Shown here one piece after another: positions 26,235 to 33,534 of a stretch of 64,000 nt of DNA. The notes beneath the pieces are model-generated. The model had not been told where the DNA came from. It ran no database searches and saw nothing but the letters and a program-made list of their open reading frames with translations. Made by a program: the position numbers and the translations under genes. Origin of the DNA: Zoogloea oleivorans (lineage in GTDB: Bacteria > Pseudomonadota > Gammaproteobacteria > Burkholderiales > Rhodocyclaceae); contig JAOAUC010000027.1 of NCBI GenBank assembly GCA_030157785.1, positions 124,001 to 188,000 of the forward strand, written 5' to 3'. The stretch's first letter is position 1. Every line of letters starts with the position of its first letter.

Positions 26235-27395
26235 ATGACGGTTCATGCCCCCGCCAGCACATCAACTGAAAAAATCCGCAAGGGCGACCCCAAACGGGAT
26301 CGTGGCAACCGCACGGGCTTTTCCACCGGCGCCAACTCGGCCGCCGCCGCGGCTGCCGCCACCCTCGGGCTGGTGCACGGCCGGGTGCCGGAGGCCATCG
26401 ATTGCGTGCTGCCCAACACCCAGCGAGTGCGCTTCACGATCACCGACGGTTGGACCGACGGCCAGCGCGCCCGCGCGGTCAGCATCAAGGACGCCGGCGA
26501 CGACCCGGACGCCACCAACGGCGCCCACCTCACGGCAGAAGTCGAACGCCTGCCTGGAGCAGAAGGCCAGATCATCCTGCGCGGCGGGCCGGGCGTCGGC
26601 ATCGTCACCAAGTCCGGCCTCGGCCTCGACGTGGGCGGCCCGGCCATCAACCCGGTGCCGCGCAAGAACATCAGCGACAACGTGCGCGCCGCCGGCGCCC
26701 CCATTCTCGAGGCCGGCGATGGCATCGCCGTGACCATCTCGGTGCCCGGCGGCGAGGAGATGGCCAAGAAGACCCTCAACGCCCGCCTCGGCATCCTCGG
26801 CGGCATCTCCATCCTCGGCACCACCGGCATCGTGCGGCCCTACTCCACCGCAGCCTTCCGGGCCAGCGTAGTGCAGGCGGTGGACGTGGCCGCCAACCAG
26901 GGTCAGACCAGCGTCGTCTTCACCACCGGCGGGCGCACCGAAAAATGCGCCATGCGCAGCTTTCCCGAACTCGACGAAGCCTGCTTCGTGCAGATGGGCG
27001 ACTTCGTCAAGGCCGCCTTCCAGACCGCGGTGAAGCAGAACATGCGCCACATCATCGTCGGCGCCATGGTCGGCAAACTCACCAAGATCGCCCAGGGCCT
27101 GTCGGTCACCCACGCCTGGCGCGAGGAGATCGACCGCGAACTGATCGCCTCCGCCGCCGAAGAAATCGGTGCCCCGCCCGATCTGGTCGCCGAAATCCGC
27201 GCGGCCGAAACCGCCCGCTTCGCCGCCGAACGCCTGGCCGAACTGAACCTCGCCGTGGCATTCCACCGCGCCCTGGCCGAACGCGCCATCCGCAGCCTGC
27301 GCGAACGCTACCCCGGCCCCCATCGCCTCACTGTGCTCGCCTGCAATTTCGAGGGCGTGCCCATCGTTACCGTGGAAGAACATGAACTCGCCTGA
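26235..27395 (+). CDS. cbiD: Cobalt-precorrin-5B C1-methyltransferase CbiD
   Basis: CbiD methylates C1 in the anaerobic-type route. The 386-residue protein has RTGFSTGANSAAAAAAA near the start, GGPGVGIVTKSGLGLDVGGPAINPVPRKNI in the middle and GILGGISILGTTGIVRPYST, all hallmarks. The frame opens upstream within cbiC, but ATG 26235 lies 7 bp after its stop. Its presence marks the early-cobalt pathway. It overlaps the next gene by 14 bp. Confidence 0.95.
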   Translation: MTVHAPASTSTEKIRKGDPKRDRGNRTGFSTGANSAAAAAAATLGLVHGRVPEAIDCVLPNTQRVRFTITDGWTDGQRARAVSIKDAGDDPDATNGAHLTAEVERLPGAEGQIILRGGPGVGIVTKSGLGLDVGGPAINPVPRKNISDNVRAAGAPILEAGDGIAVTISVPGGEEMAKKTLNARLGILGGISILGTTGIVRPYSTAAFRASVVQAVDVAANQGQTSVVFTTGGRTEKCAMRSFPELDEACFVQMGDFVKAAFQTAVKQNMRHIIVGAMVGKLTKIAQGLSVTHAWREEIDRELIASAAEEIGAPPDLVAEIRAAETARFAAERLAELNLAVAFHRALAERAIRSLRERYPGPHRLTVLACNFEGVPIVTVEEHELA

Positions 27396-28671
27396 CCCCT
27401 GCGCCCTCATCGGCATTCTCGACGACGGCTGGGCTGGCCTGGGCGACAGCGCCCGCGCCCGCCTGATCGAAGTCGACCTGTTAATCGGCGCCCGCCGCAC
27501 GCTGGAACTCCTTGCCACCCACCTCCCCTCCCGGGTGGAGCAAAGAGCGATGGACGGCCTTCTCGGCCGTGTCCCCGAGTGGGTCCGTGCGGCGCGGGGC
27601 ACCGGCCAAACCTGCGCCGTGCTCGCCACCGGCGACCCCCTGTGCCACGGCATCGGCAGCTTCCTGCTCGGCAAACTCGGCGCCGACGCCATCGACATCC
27701 AGCCGGCCGCCTCCACCCTGCAGCTCGCCTTCGCCCGCCTCAAGAAAAGCTGGCAGACCGCGAAGATCGTTTCGGTACATAGCCGCGATGCGGGGGAGTG
27801 GGCGCCTGGCGCCACGCCCGAGCACGGCCTGTACGCCCTTGTGCGCGCCGCCGCCGAACACCCGCTGCTGGCCGCCTTCACCAGCCCGGAGAACAGCCCG
27901 GATCGCATCGCCCGCGCGCTGATCAGCGCCGGCCACGGCGAGGACTTCCGCATCTCCGTCGCCGCCCGCCTCGCCCTGCCCGACGAAGCCCTCTTCGCTA
28001 ACCTGCCGCTAGCCGACGCCGCAGCGATGCATTTTCCCGACCCGAACATCGTCGTGCTCGAACGCATCACCCCTCCCGACACCCGCGCCACCTTCGGCTT
28101 CGAAGACACCGACTTCGTCCAGCGCGCCCCCGAAAAAGGCCTCATCACCAAACAGGAGGCACGCGCCCTGTCGCTGGCCAAGCTGCGCCTGCGCCCCGAC
28201 AGCCGGGTGTGGGACATCGGCGCCGGTTCCGGCTCGGTAGGCCTCGAAGCCGCCCGCCTGGCGCGGAACGGCCACGTGTGGGCGATCGAGAAGAACCCCG
28301 GCGACGCCGCCAACGCCCGCGAAAACGCCCGGCGCCTGCGCGCCAGCAACTACACCCTGATCGAAGGCAAGGCTCCGGCCGGCCTCGACACCTGGCCCGA
28401 CCCCGACGCCGTATTCATCGGCGGCTCCGGTGGCGAACTGGCCGAGTTGATCCGCCTCGTCCTCGCCCGCCTCGCCCCCGGCGGCCGGCTGGTGATGAAC
28501 TTCGTGACGCTGGAAAACCTCGCCACCGCCACCGCTGCGCTCACCGAAGCCGGCGCCACCTGGGACGTGGTCCAGCTGCAGGCCGCACGCAGCCAGCCCA
28601 TCCTCGACATGCACCGCCTCGCCGCCCAGAACCCGGTGTGGATCGTTTCTGCCACAAAGGAAATCCCATGA
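27382..28671 (+). CDS. cobL: Bifunctional precorrin-6Y C5,15-methyltransferase/decarboxylase (CobL/CbiET)
   Basis: The 429-residue fusion carries a CbiE methylase domain (about 1-210, with ATGDPLCHGIGS) and a CbiT domain (about 225-429, with the SAM motif DIGAGSGSVGLEAARLA and LAPGGRLVMNFVTLEN). It methylates C5 and C15 and decarboxylates the acetate on ring C of (cobalt-)precorrin-6B/7. Its substrate requires prior reduction by CobK/CbiJ, which is not encoded in this operon. Confidence 0.95.
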   Translation: MNSPDPCALIGILDDGWAGLGDSARARLIEVDLLIGARRTLELLATHLPSRVEQRAMDGLLGRVPEWVRAARGTGQTCAVLATGDPLCHGIGSFLLGKLGADAIDIQPAASTLQLAFARLKKSWQTAKIVSVHSRDAGEWAPGATPEHGLYALVRAAAEHPLLAAFTSPENSPDRIARALISAGHGEDFRISVAARLALPDEALFANLPLADAAAMHFPDPNIVVLERITPPDTRATFGFEDTDFVQRAPEKGLITKQEARALSLAKLRLRPDSRVWDIGAGSGSVGLEAARLARNGHVWAIEKNPGDAANARENARRLRASNYTLIEGKAPAGLDTWPDPDAVFIGGSGGELAELIRLVLARLAPGGRLVMNFVTLENLATATAALTEAGATWDVVQLQAARSQPILDMHRLAAQNPVWIVSATKEIP

Positions 28672-29441
28672 CCACTCCGCCCCTTGGGCGCCTTATCGGC
28701 GCCTCCCTCGGCCCCGGCGACCCGGAACTGATTACCCGCCGCGCGTGGGCCGCCCTGCAATCCGGCGCCCGCTGGCTCTACCCGGTAAAGAAGGCCGAGG
28801 AATCGTCCTACGCCCTCGGCATCGTCGAGCGGGGCGGCCTGCCCGTGCCGGCCGACGCCGAAGCACTCGTCTTTCCGATGACCCGCGATCCGGTCGCCCT
28901 TGCAAAGGCCTGGGCCCGCGCCGCCACCCGCACGGTGGAACTGCTGCAGGAAGGCCGCGACCTGGTCTTCCTGGTCGAAGGCGACGCGTCCACGTTCGCC
29001 ACCTTCGGCCATCTGGCGCGGGTAGTCCGCGAGCTGGCGCCGGAAGTCATCGTCGCCACCATCCCGGGTGTCAGCTCCTTCGCCGCCGCCGCGGCCAGCA
29101 CCGGCCTCACGCTGGCCGAAGAGGACGAGACCTTCGCCGTGATCCCCGCCGCCTACGGTGTGGCAGTGATCGACCGCCTGCTCGACGAATTCGACACCCT
29201 GGTGCTGCTCAAGGTGAAACCCCTGATCGACGAGGTGCTGACGCTGCTCGAAAGGCGCGACCTGCTCGCCACCAGTTGCTTCATCGAGAAGGTCGGCTCA
29301 CCCGACGAGCGCATCGTGCGCGACGTAGCCAGCCTGGCCGGCGAGAAGGTCAATTACCTGTCCCTGATGCTCGTCCAGAACCCCAAACGGGTCCGCGGCG
29401 AACTGCGCCGAGGCTGCCGAAAACGCCAAGGGACGCTATAG
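28668..29441 (+). CDS. cobI: (Cobalt-)precorrin-2 C20-methyltransferase
   Basis: This 257-residue tetrapyrrole methylase is of the CobI/CbiL type. It has GRLIGASLGPGDPELITRRAW at the start, FLVEGDASTFATFGHLAR and TIPGVSSFAAAAASTGL. It methylates C20 of (cobalt-)precorrin-2. The ATG overlaps the cobL stop by 4 bp. A REPIN-like repeat follows before cbiG. Confidence 0.95.
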   Translation: MTTPPLGRLIGASLGPGDPELITRRAWAALQSGARWLYPVKKAEESSYALGIVERGGLPVPADAEALVFPMTRDPVALAKAWARAATRTVELLQEGRDLVFLVEGDASTFATFGHLARVVRELAPEVIVATIPGVSSFAAAAASTGLTLAEEDETFAVIPAAYGVAVIDRLLDEFDTLVLLKVKPLIDEVLTLLERRDLLATSCFIEKVGSPDERIVRDVASLAGEKVNYLSLMLVQNPKRVRGELRRGCRKRQGTL

Positions 29442-29522
29442 GGGCGACTTCAGTCGCCCTCGGACTTCGATCAAGGGCTTGCCTGTGATCAACGAGAAGG
29501 TGGGCGACTGAAGTCGCCCCTA
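29439..29522. repeat. REPIN-like inverted repeat, copy 2
   Basis: TAGGGGCGACTTCAGTCGCC and one more C at 29439-29459 is the inverted copy of 29502-29522. The spacer begins TCGGACTTCGAT, as in copy 1, but is longer and different after that. It lies between cobI and cbiG; the left arm overlaps the cobI stop. Confidence 0.85.
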
Positions 29523-29561
29523 CAAGTCGCCCTCATTTATCCGGAAACTGCAAAACCCACG

Positions 29562-30332
29562 ATGTCCCAGCACCTGCCCTTTTCCCACGAGCGTATCGCC
29601 GTCGTCTCCATCACCCGCCACGGCATCGCCCTGGCCGGCCACGTCGTCGCCGCCCTGCCCGGTGCCCGCCTGTTCGCCCCCGAGAAATTCGCTGCCGAAG
29701 CAGAAGCCGCCGCCCCCGGCGCGGCCAGCTGCTACGCGGGCAAGACCGGCGAGCAGATTCCGATCCTGTTCTCCAACTTCGACGGCATCGTCGCCATCGT
29801 GTCGCTTGGCGCCATGGTGCGGTTGGTCGCGCCCTACCTGGGCAAGAAGGAATCCGACCCGGGCGTGGTGGTCATCGACGAAGCCGGCCGCTTCGTCATC
29901 CCCATGCTCTCCGGACACCTGGGCGGCGCCAACGCGCTGGCCGGCACCATCGCCGCCGCACTCGACGCCACCACCGTGCTCACCACAGCCTCCGACGCCC
30001 GCCAGACCCTCGCCGTCGATCTGCTAGGCCGCGAGCTGGGGTGGACCTTCGAAGCCAGCCACGACGAAATCGTCCGGGCCAGCGCCGCGGTGGTGAACGA
30101 TGAACCCGTCGCTCTCGTGCAGGAGGCCGGCAGTACGGACTGGTGGCCACGTCATGCCAACGGCCGCAGCGGCGCGCTGCCCGCCAACCTGCACTGCTTC
30201 ACGCGCCTCGAAGACGTGGAACCGGAACGCTTCGGCGCGGTGTTGTGGATCAGCCACCGGCAGCAACCCGCCGACCTTGCTGCCCGTCTGGCCGGCAAGC
30301 AGGTGACCTACCGCCCGCCGCTCACCCCATGA
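29562..30332 (+). CDS. cbiG: Cobalt-precorrin-5A hydrolase CbiG, N-terminal and central domains
   Basis: CbiG opens the delta-lactone of cobalt-precorrin-5A and releases acetaldehyde, allowing ring contraction. The 256-residue protein holds the N-terminal and middle regions: ILFSNFDGIVAIVSLGAMVRL, DPGVVVIDEAGRFVIPMLSGHLGGAN and TTASDARQTLAVDLLGRELGW. It lacks the C-terminal domain, which is encoded by the next gene with an ATGA overlap. Single-chain CbiG is about 350 residues, so this is a split form. Confidence 0.92.
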   Translation: MSQHLPFSHERIAVVSITRHGIALAGHVVAALPGARLFAPEKFAAEAEAAAPGAASCYAGKTGEQIPILFSNFDGIVAIVSLGAMVRLVAPYLGKKESDPGVVVIDEAGRFVIPMLSGHLGGANALAGTIAAALDATTVLTTASDARQTLAVDLLGRELGWTFEASHDEIVRASAAVVNDEPVALVQEAGSTDWWPRHANGRSGALPANLHCFTRLEDVEPERFGAVLWISHRQQPADLAARLAGKQVTYRPPLTP

Positions 30333-30736
30333 ATGCATTCCGGCCCATCGCCCTCGGCATCGGCTGTGACCGGGGCACCCCGGCCACGACCCTTGTATGG
30401 GCCGTCGTCGACGCCCTCGCCGCCTGCGACGCGAGCTTGCTGGACGTGGTGGCTGTCGCCAGCATCGACCTGAAGGCCGACGAACCCGGCCTGCTCGAAC
30501 TCGCCCGCTGGCAGGGCTGGACGATCCATTTCTACCCGGCCGCCAAGCTCGCCGCGGTATCCGTGCCGCACCCCTCGGAAACGGTGCGCAAATACACCGG
30601 GACACCGTCGGTGTCAGAAGCAGCCGCGCTGCTGGCCGCCGGCGTGGGCATGGAGCACCTGATCGTCGAAAAACTCAAATACCGCGGCCCCGACGGCCGC
30701 AACGCCACCGTCTCCATCGCGAGGATTCCCCAATGA
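30329..30736 (+). CDS. cobE: CobE / CbiG C-terminal domain protein
   Basis: This 135-residue protein matches CobE and the C-terminal domain of CbiG: ALGIGCDRGTPATTLVWAV near the start, SIDLKADEPGLLELARWQGW and VSEAAALLAAG. It is translationally coupled to the CbiG N-terminal part (ATGA) and to cobJ (ATGA). Here it probably completes CbiG as a separate chain. Confidence 0.92.
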   Translation: MNAFRPIALGIGCDRGTPATTLVWAVVDALAACDASLLDVVAVASIDLKADEPGLLELARWQGWTIHFYPAAKLAAVSVPHPSETVRKYTGTPSVSEAAALLAAGVGMEHLIVEKLKYRGPDGRNATVSIARIPQ

Positions 30737-31722
30737 ACGAAATCGTCACCGCCCGCAACGCGCCGCGCGGCAAGATCATGCTGGTCGGCCTCGGCCCGGG
30801 CAGCAACGCCCATCTCACCGCCCGCGCCCGCGCCGCCATCGCCGAAGCCGACACCATCATCGGCTACGTCACCTACATCCGCCTGGTGGCGGACCTGGTA
30901 GTCGGCAAGGAAGTCATCAAGAAGTCGATGACCGAAGAACTCGACCGGGCCATCGAAGCCTTCGACCGGGCCCGCCAGGGCAAGAAGGTCGCGCTGGTGT
31001 CGTCCGGTGACGCCGGCGTGTATGGCATGGCCGGGCCGACCTTCGAAGTGCTCTTCCAGGCCGGCTGGACGCCGGATTCGGACATCGAGGTGGAGATCAT
31101 CCCCGGTGCCTCGGCGCTCAACACCTGCGCCGCGCTGGTCGGCGCCCCGCTGACCCACGACTTCTGCGCCATTTCGCTATCCGACCTGCTGACCCCGTGG
31201 CCGACCATCGCCCGACGGCTCGACGCGGTGGCCTATTCCGATTTCGTCGTCGCCCTCTACAACCCCAAGAGCGGCCGCCGCACCCGCCAGATCGTCGAAG
31301 CCCAGCGCCTCTTCCTGCGCCATCGCCGGCCGGATACGCCCGTCGCCATCGTCAAGTCAGCCTACCGGCCCAAGCAGCGCATCGAATTCACCACCCTCGA
31401 CAGGATGGCCGAGAGCGATATCGGCATGCTGTCCACGGTACTCATCGGCAACTCGAACACCTTCATCCAGCACGGCCTGATGGTCACGCCGCGGGGCTAC
31501 CGCAACAAGTACAACGTGGAAAACGGCACCACCCACGACGGCGAAAAGGCCGGGCGGTCGCTGTCCACCGGCCTCGACGGCTGGCTCGCCGGCCTGCACG
31601 CCAGCGGCCACAGCGCTGCCGAACTGGCCCGCGAGCACCGCCTGCCCGAGGAATACATCGCCGCCCTGCTGGCCGAGCCCCTGGCCACCGACGACACGCA
31701 AACCGACGAAATAGAAGCATGA
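30733..31722 (+). CDS. cobJ: (Cobalt-)precorrin-3B C17-methyltransferase with C-terminal extension
   Basis: This methylase carries out C17 methylation and ring contraction. It has KIMLVGLGPGSNAHLTARAR, VSSGDAGVYGMAGPTFEV and IPGASALNTCAALVGAPLTHDF. The core ends near residue 255 (MVTPRGYRNKYN). About 70 further residues follow, containing GLDGWLAGLHASGHSAAELA, a helical extension absent from the roughly 240-residue CbiH/CobJ core. The end overlaps the ferredoxin gene by 4 bp, which may point to a partner. Confidence 0.93.
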   Translation: MNEIVTARNAPRGKIMLVGLGPGSNAHLTARARAAIAEADTIIGYVTYIRLVADLVVGKEVIKKSMTEELDRAIEAFDRARQGKKVALVSSGDAGVYGMAGPTFEVLFQAGWTPDSDIEVEIIPGASALNTCAALVGAPLTHDFCAISLSDLLTPWPTIARRLDAVAYSDFVVALYNPKSGRRTRQIVEAQRLFLRHRRPDTPVAIVKSAYRPKQRIEFTTLDRMAESDIGMLSTVLIGNSNTFIQHGLMVTPRGYRNKYNVENGTTHDGEKAGRSLSTGLDGWLAGLHASGHSAAELAREHRLPEEYIAALLAEPLATDDTQTDEIEA

Positions 31723-32075
31723 GCGAAATCATCAAACCGAAAATCGGGCCCTACCGCCGCCACCTGCTGCTGTGCACCGGCCCCCGCTGCGCCGCCGACG
31801 GCCTCGCCCAGGCCCTCTTCGACAGCCTCGGCGACAAGTTCAAGGCGGCCGGACTCGACACTGGCGAGATGCGCGTCAAGCGCACCCGCACCGCCTGCTT
31901 CGCCGCCTGCAAGGGCGGCCCGATCCTGTGCGTGCAGCCCGACGGCACCTGGTACTACGGCGTCACCGATGCCGTGATGGACCGCATCGTCAGCGAACAC
32001 CTGGTCGGCGGCCAGCCGGTGGCAGAACACGTTTTCCACCAAACGGTGGAGAACGACGAGACCCCGGCCCCATGA
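31719..32075 (+). CDS. Thioredoxin-fold (2Fe-2S) ferredoxin of the cobalamin operon
   Basis: This 118-residue protein of the thioredoxin-like ferredoxin family has LLLCTGPRCAADG near the start and RTACFAACKGGPILCV, giving a C-x4-C and C-x3-C ligand set. Similar ferredoxins are common in cobalamin operons; their electron acceptor is not established. Candidates here are ring-contraction or reduction steps. It overlaps cobJ and the PepSY gene by 4 bp each, so translation of the three is coupled. Confidence 0.88.
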   Translation: MSEIIKPKIGPYRRHLLLCTGPRCAADGLAQALFDSLGDKFKAAGLDTGEMRVKRTRTACFAACKGGPILCVQPDGTWYYGVTDAVMDRIVSEHLVGGQPVAEHVFHQTVENDETPAP

Positions 32076-33523
32076 AGGCCAGACTGACCCGCAGCCTGCA
32101 CCTGGTGCACCGCTGGCTCGGCATTGGCGCCGGCCTGCTGGTGCTCGGCTGGTTCGTCTCCGGCCTGGTGATGCTCTACGTCCCCTTCCCCAAGCTGACG
32201 GCCGAAGAACGCCTGCCCCGCCTTGCGCCCATCCCGGCACAAGCCGTGCGGATCAGCCCGGCCCAGGCCGCCACCCTGTGCCCCGGCGAACCCCGAAGCC
32301 TGCGCCTGACCACGCTGGATGCGCGGCCGGTCTTCCATTTCCTGGGCAAGAGCGGCGCCTGCAGCGTATGGGCCGACAGCGGCCTGCCGGTCGGGCCGGT
32401 CTCGGCCGAAGCGGCCCGCGACACAGCCCGCCGCTTCCTCGGCGCAACCAGCATCGGCGAAGCCGAGCCCATCCAGCGCGACCAATGGACGGTGTACAGC
32501 AGCCACAACGCCCACCGCCCGCTCTACCGGGTGGCGGCCAATGACGCGGCCGGTACCGAGCTCTACATATCCTCCCGCACAGGCGAAGTACTGGTGGACA
32601 CGACCCGCTTCGAACGCGGCTGGAGCTGGATCGGCACCGTGCTGCACTGGGTCTACTTCACGCCCCTGCGTGACAACAACGAGCTGTGGCGGCAAATTGT
32701 CCTGTACCTGTCCTTCGTCGCCCTGCTCACCGCCACCACCGGCCTGTGGCTGGGCATCCAGCGACTACGCCTGAAGAAGCGCTATCCCCGCGGCCACGTC
32801 ACCCCCTACCGGGGCATCAAGCGCTGGCACCACCTGCTGGGCCTCACCGCAGGCGGCTTTGCATGCACCTGGCTGCTCTCGGGCTGGCTGTCGCAACACC
32901 CCTTCGGCCTGCTGGAGGTGAGCAGCCCGCCCCCCGGTGCGGCCCGGCGCCTGACTGGCGGCTCCCTGCAGGCTTCCGCCGACCTCGACCTGCTGCATCG
33001 CCAGCTGGCCCGCCTGCCCGACACCCGGGAAGCCGAGTGGCAGCGTTTTGGCGGCCAAAATTACCTGGAACTCCGAGCCCCCGGCAACAAACTGCGGGTA
33101 GACGAGCACGCCGAGATCGCCCCGCCATTTTCAGTGGAGACCCTCGCCGAAGCGGTTCATGCGCTAGAAAGCGCCCCCGTCGCCCGCGCCGAACTGATCC
33201 ACGCAGCCGACCTGTATTACTACGGCCACCGCTCACCGCCGATCCTGCCTGCCGCCCGCATCCGCTTTGCCGACAGCCAGAACACCACCTACTACATGGA
33301 CCCGGCCAGTGGCCGCATCCTCCTTCGCCTCGACAACGCCAACCGGCGCCACCGCTGGATCTTCAACGCCCTTCACCGCTTCGACTTTCCGCCCATCGGC
33401 AGTCTCCACCCCCTGTGGGACATCGTCGTGACCACCCTGTGCCTGCTTGGCGCAGTCCTCGCCACGAGCGGCTGCATCCTCGGCTGGCGACGAATCAGCA
33501 GCCGACACCACTCCCGCCCCTGA
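32072..33523 (+). CDS. PepSY-associated membrane protein
   Basis: This 483-residue inner-membrane protein of the PepSY_TM family has about four helices. They lie at residues 13-36, near 205-230 (IVLYLSFVALLTATTGLWLG), near 260-278 (HHLLGLTAGGFACTWLLSGW) and near 450-470. Large periplasmic parts and the HRWLG motif near the N-terminus are present. Such proteins accompany TonB receptors for siderophores and metals and may be reductases or transport helpers. The ATG overlaps the ferredoxin stop and the TonB receptor starts 11 bp after it, so all three share a transcript with the cob genes. Confidence 0.88.
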   Translation: MKARLTRSLHLVHRWLGIGAGLLVLGWFVSGLVMLYVPFPKLTAEERLPRLAPIPAQAVRISPAQAATLCPGEPRSLRLTTLDARPVFHFLGKSGACSVWADSGLPVGPVSAEAARDTARRFLGATSIGEAEPIQRDQWTVYSSHNAHRPLYRVAANDAAGTELYISSRTGEVLVDTTRFERGWSWIGTVLHWVYFTPLRDNNELWRQIVLYLSFVALLTATTGLWLGIQRLRLKKRYPRGHVTPYRGIKRWHHLLGLTAGGFACTWLLSGWLSQHPFGLLEVSSPPPGAARRLTGGSLQASADLDLLHRQLARLPDTREAEWQRFGGQNYLELRAPGNKLRVDEHAEIAPPFSVETLAEAVHALESAPVARAELIHAADLYYYGHRSPPILPAARIRFADSQNTTYYMDPASGRILLRLDNANRRHRWIFNALHRFDFPPIGSLHPLWDIVVTTLCLLGAVLATSGCILGWRRISSRHHSRP

Positions 33524-33534
33524 AAGGCCCCGCC

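Noticed and set aside
26262-28349. Long minus-strand open frame (695 codons) opposite cbiD and cobL
   Set aside because: High-GC shadow of strongly recognised cobalamin genes; no family motifs and no ribosome site.
25437-29522. CRISPR-like reading of the repeated 18-bp motif
   Set aside because: Only two pairs of inverted arms 4 kb apart; no array of direct repeats with regular spacers and no cas genes.
32686-33534. Extended N-terminus of the TonB receptor (frame open from 32686)
   Set aside because: The extension is Arg/Pro-rich shadow of the PepSY gene; a signal peptide begins at 33535.
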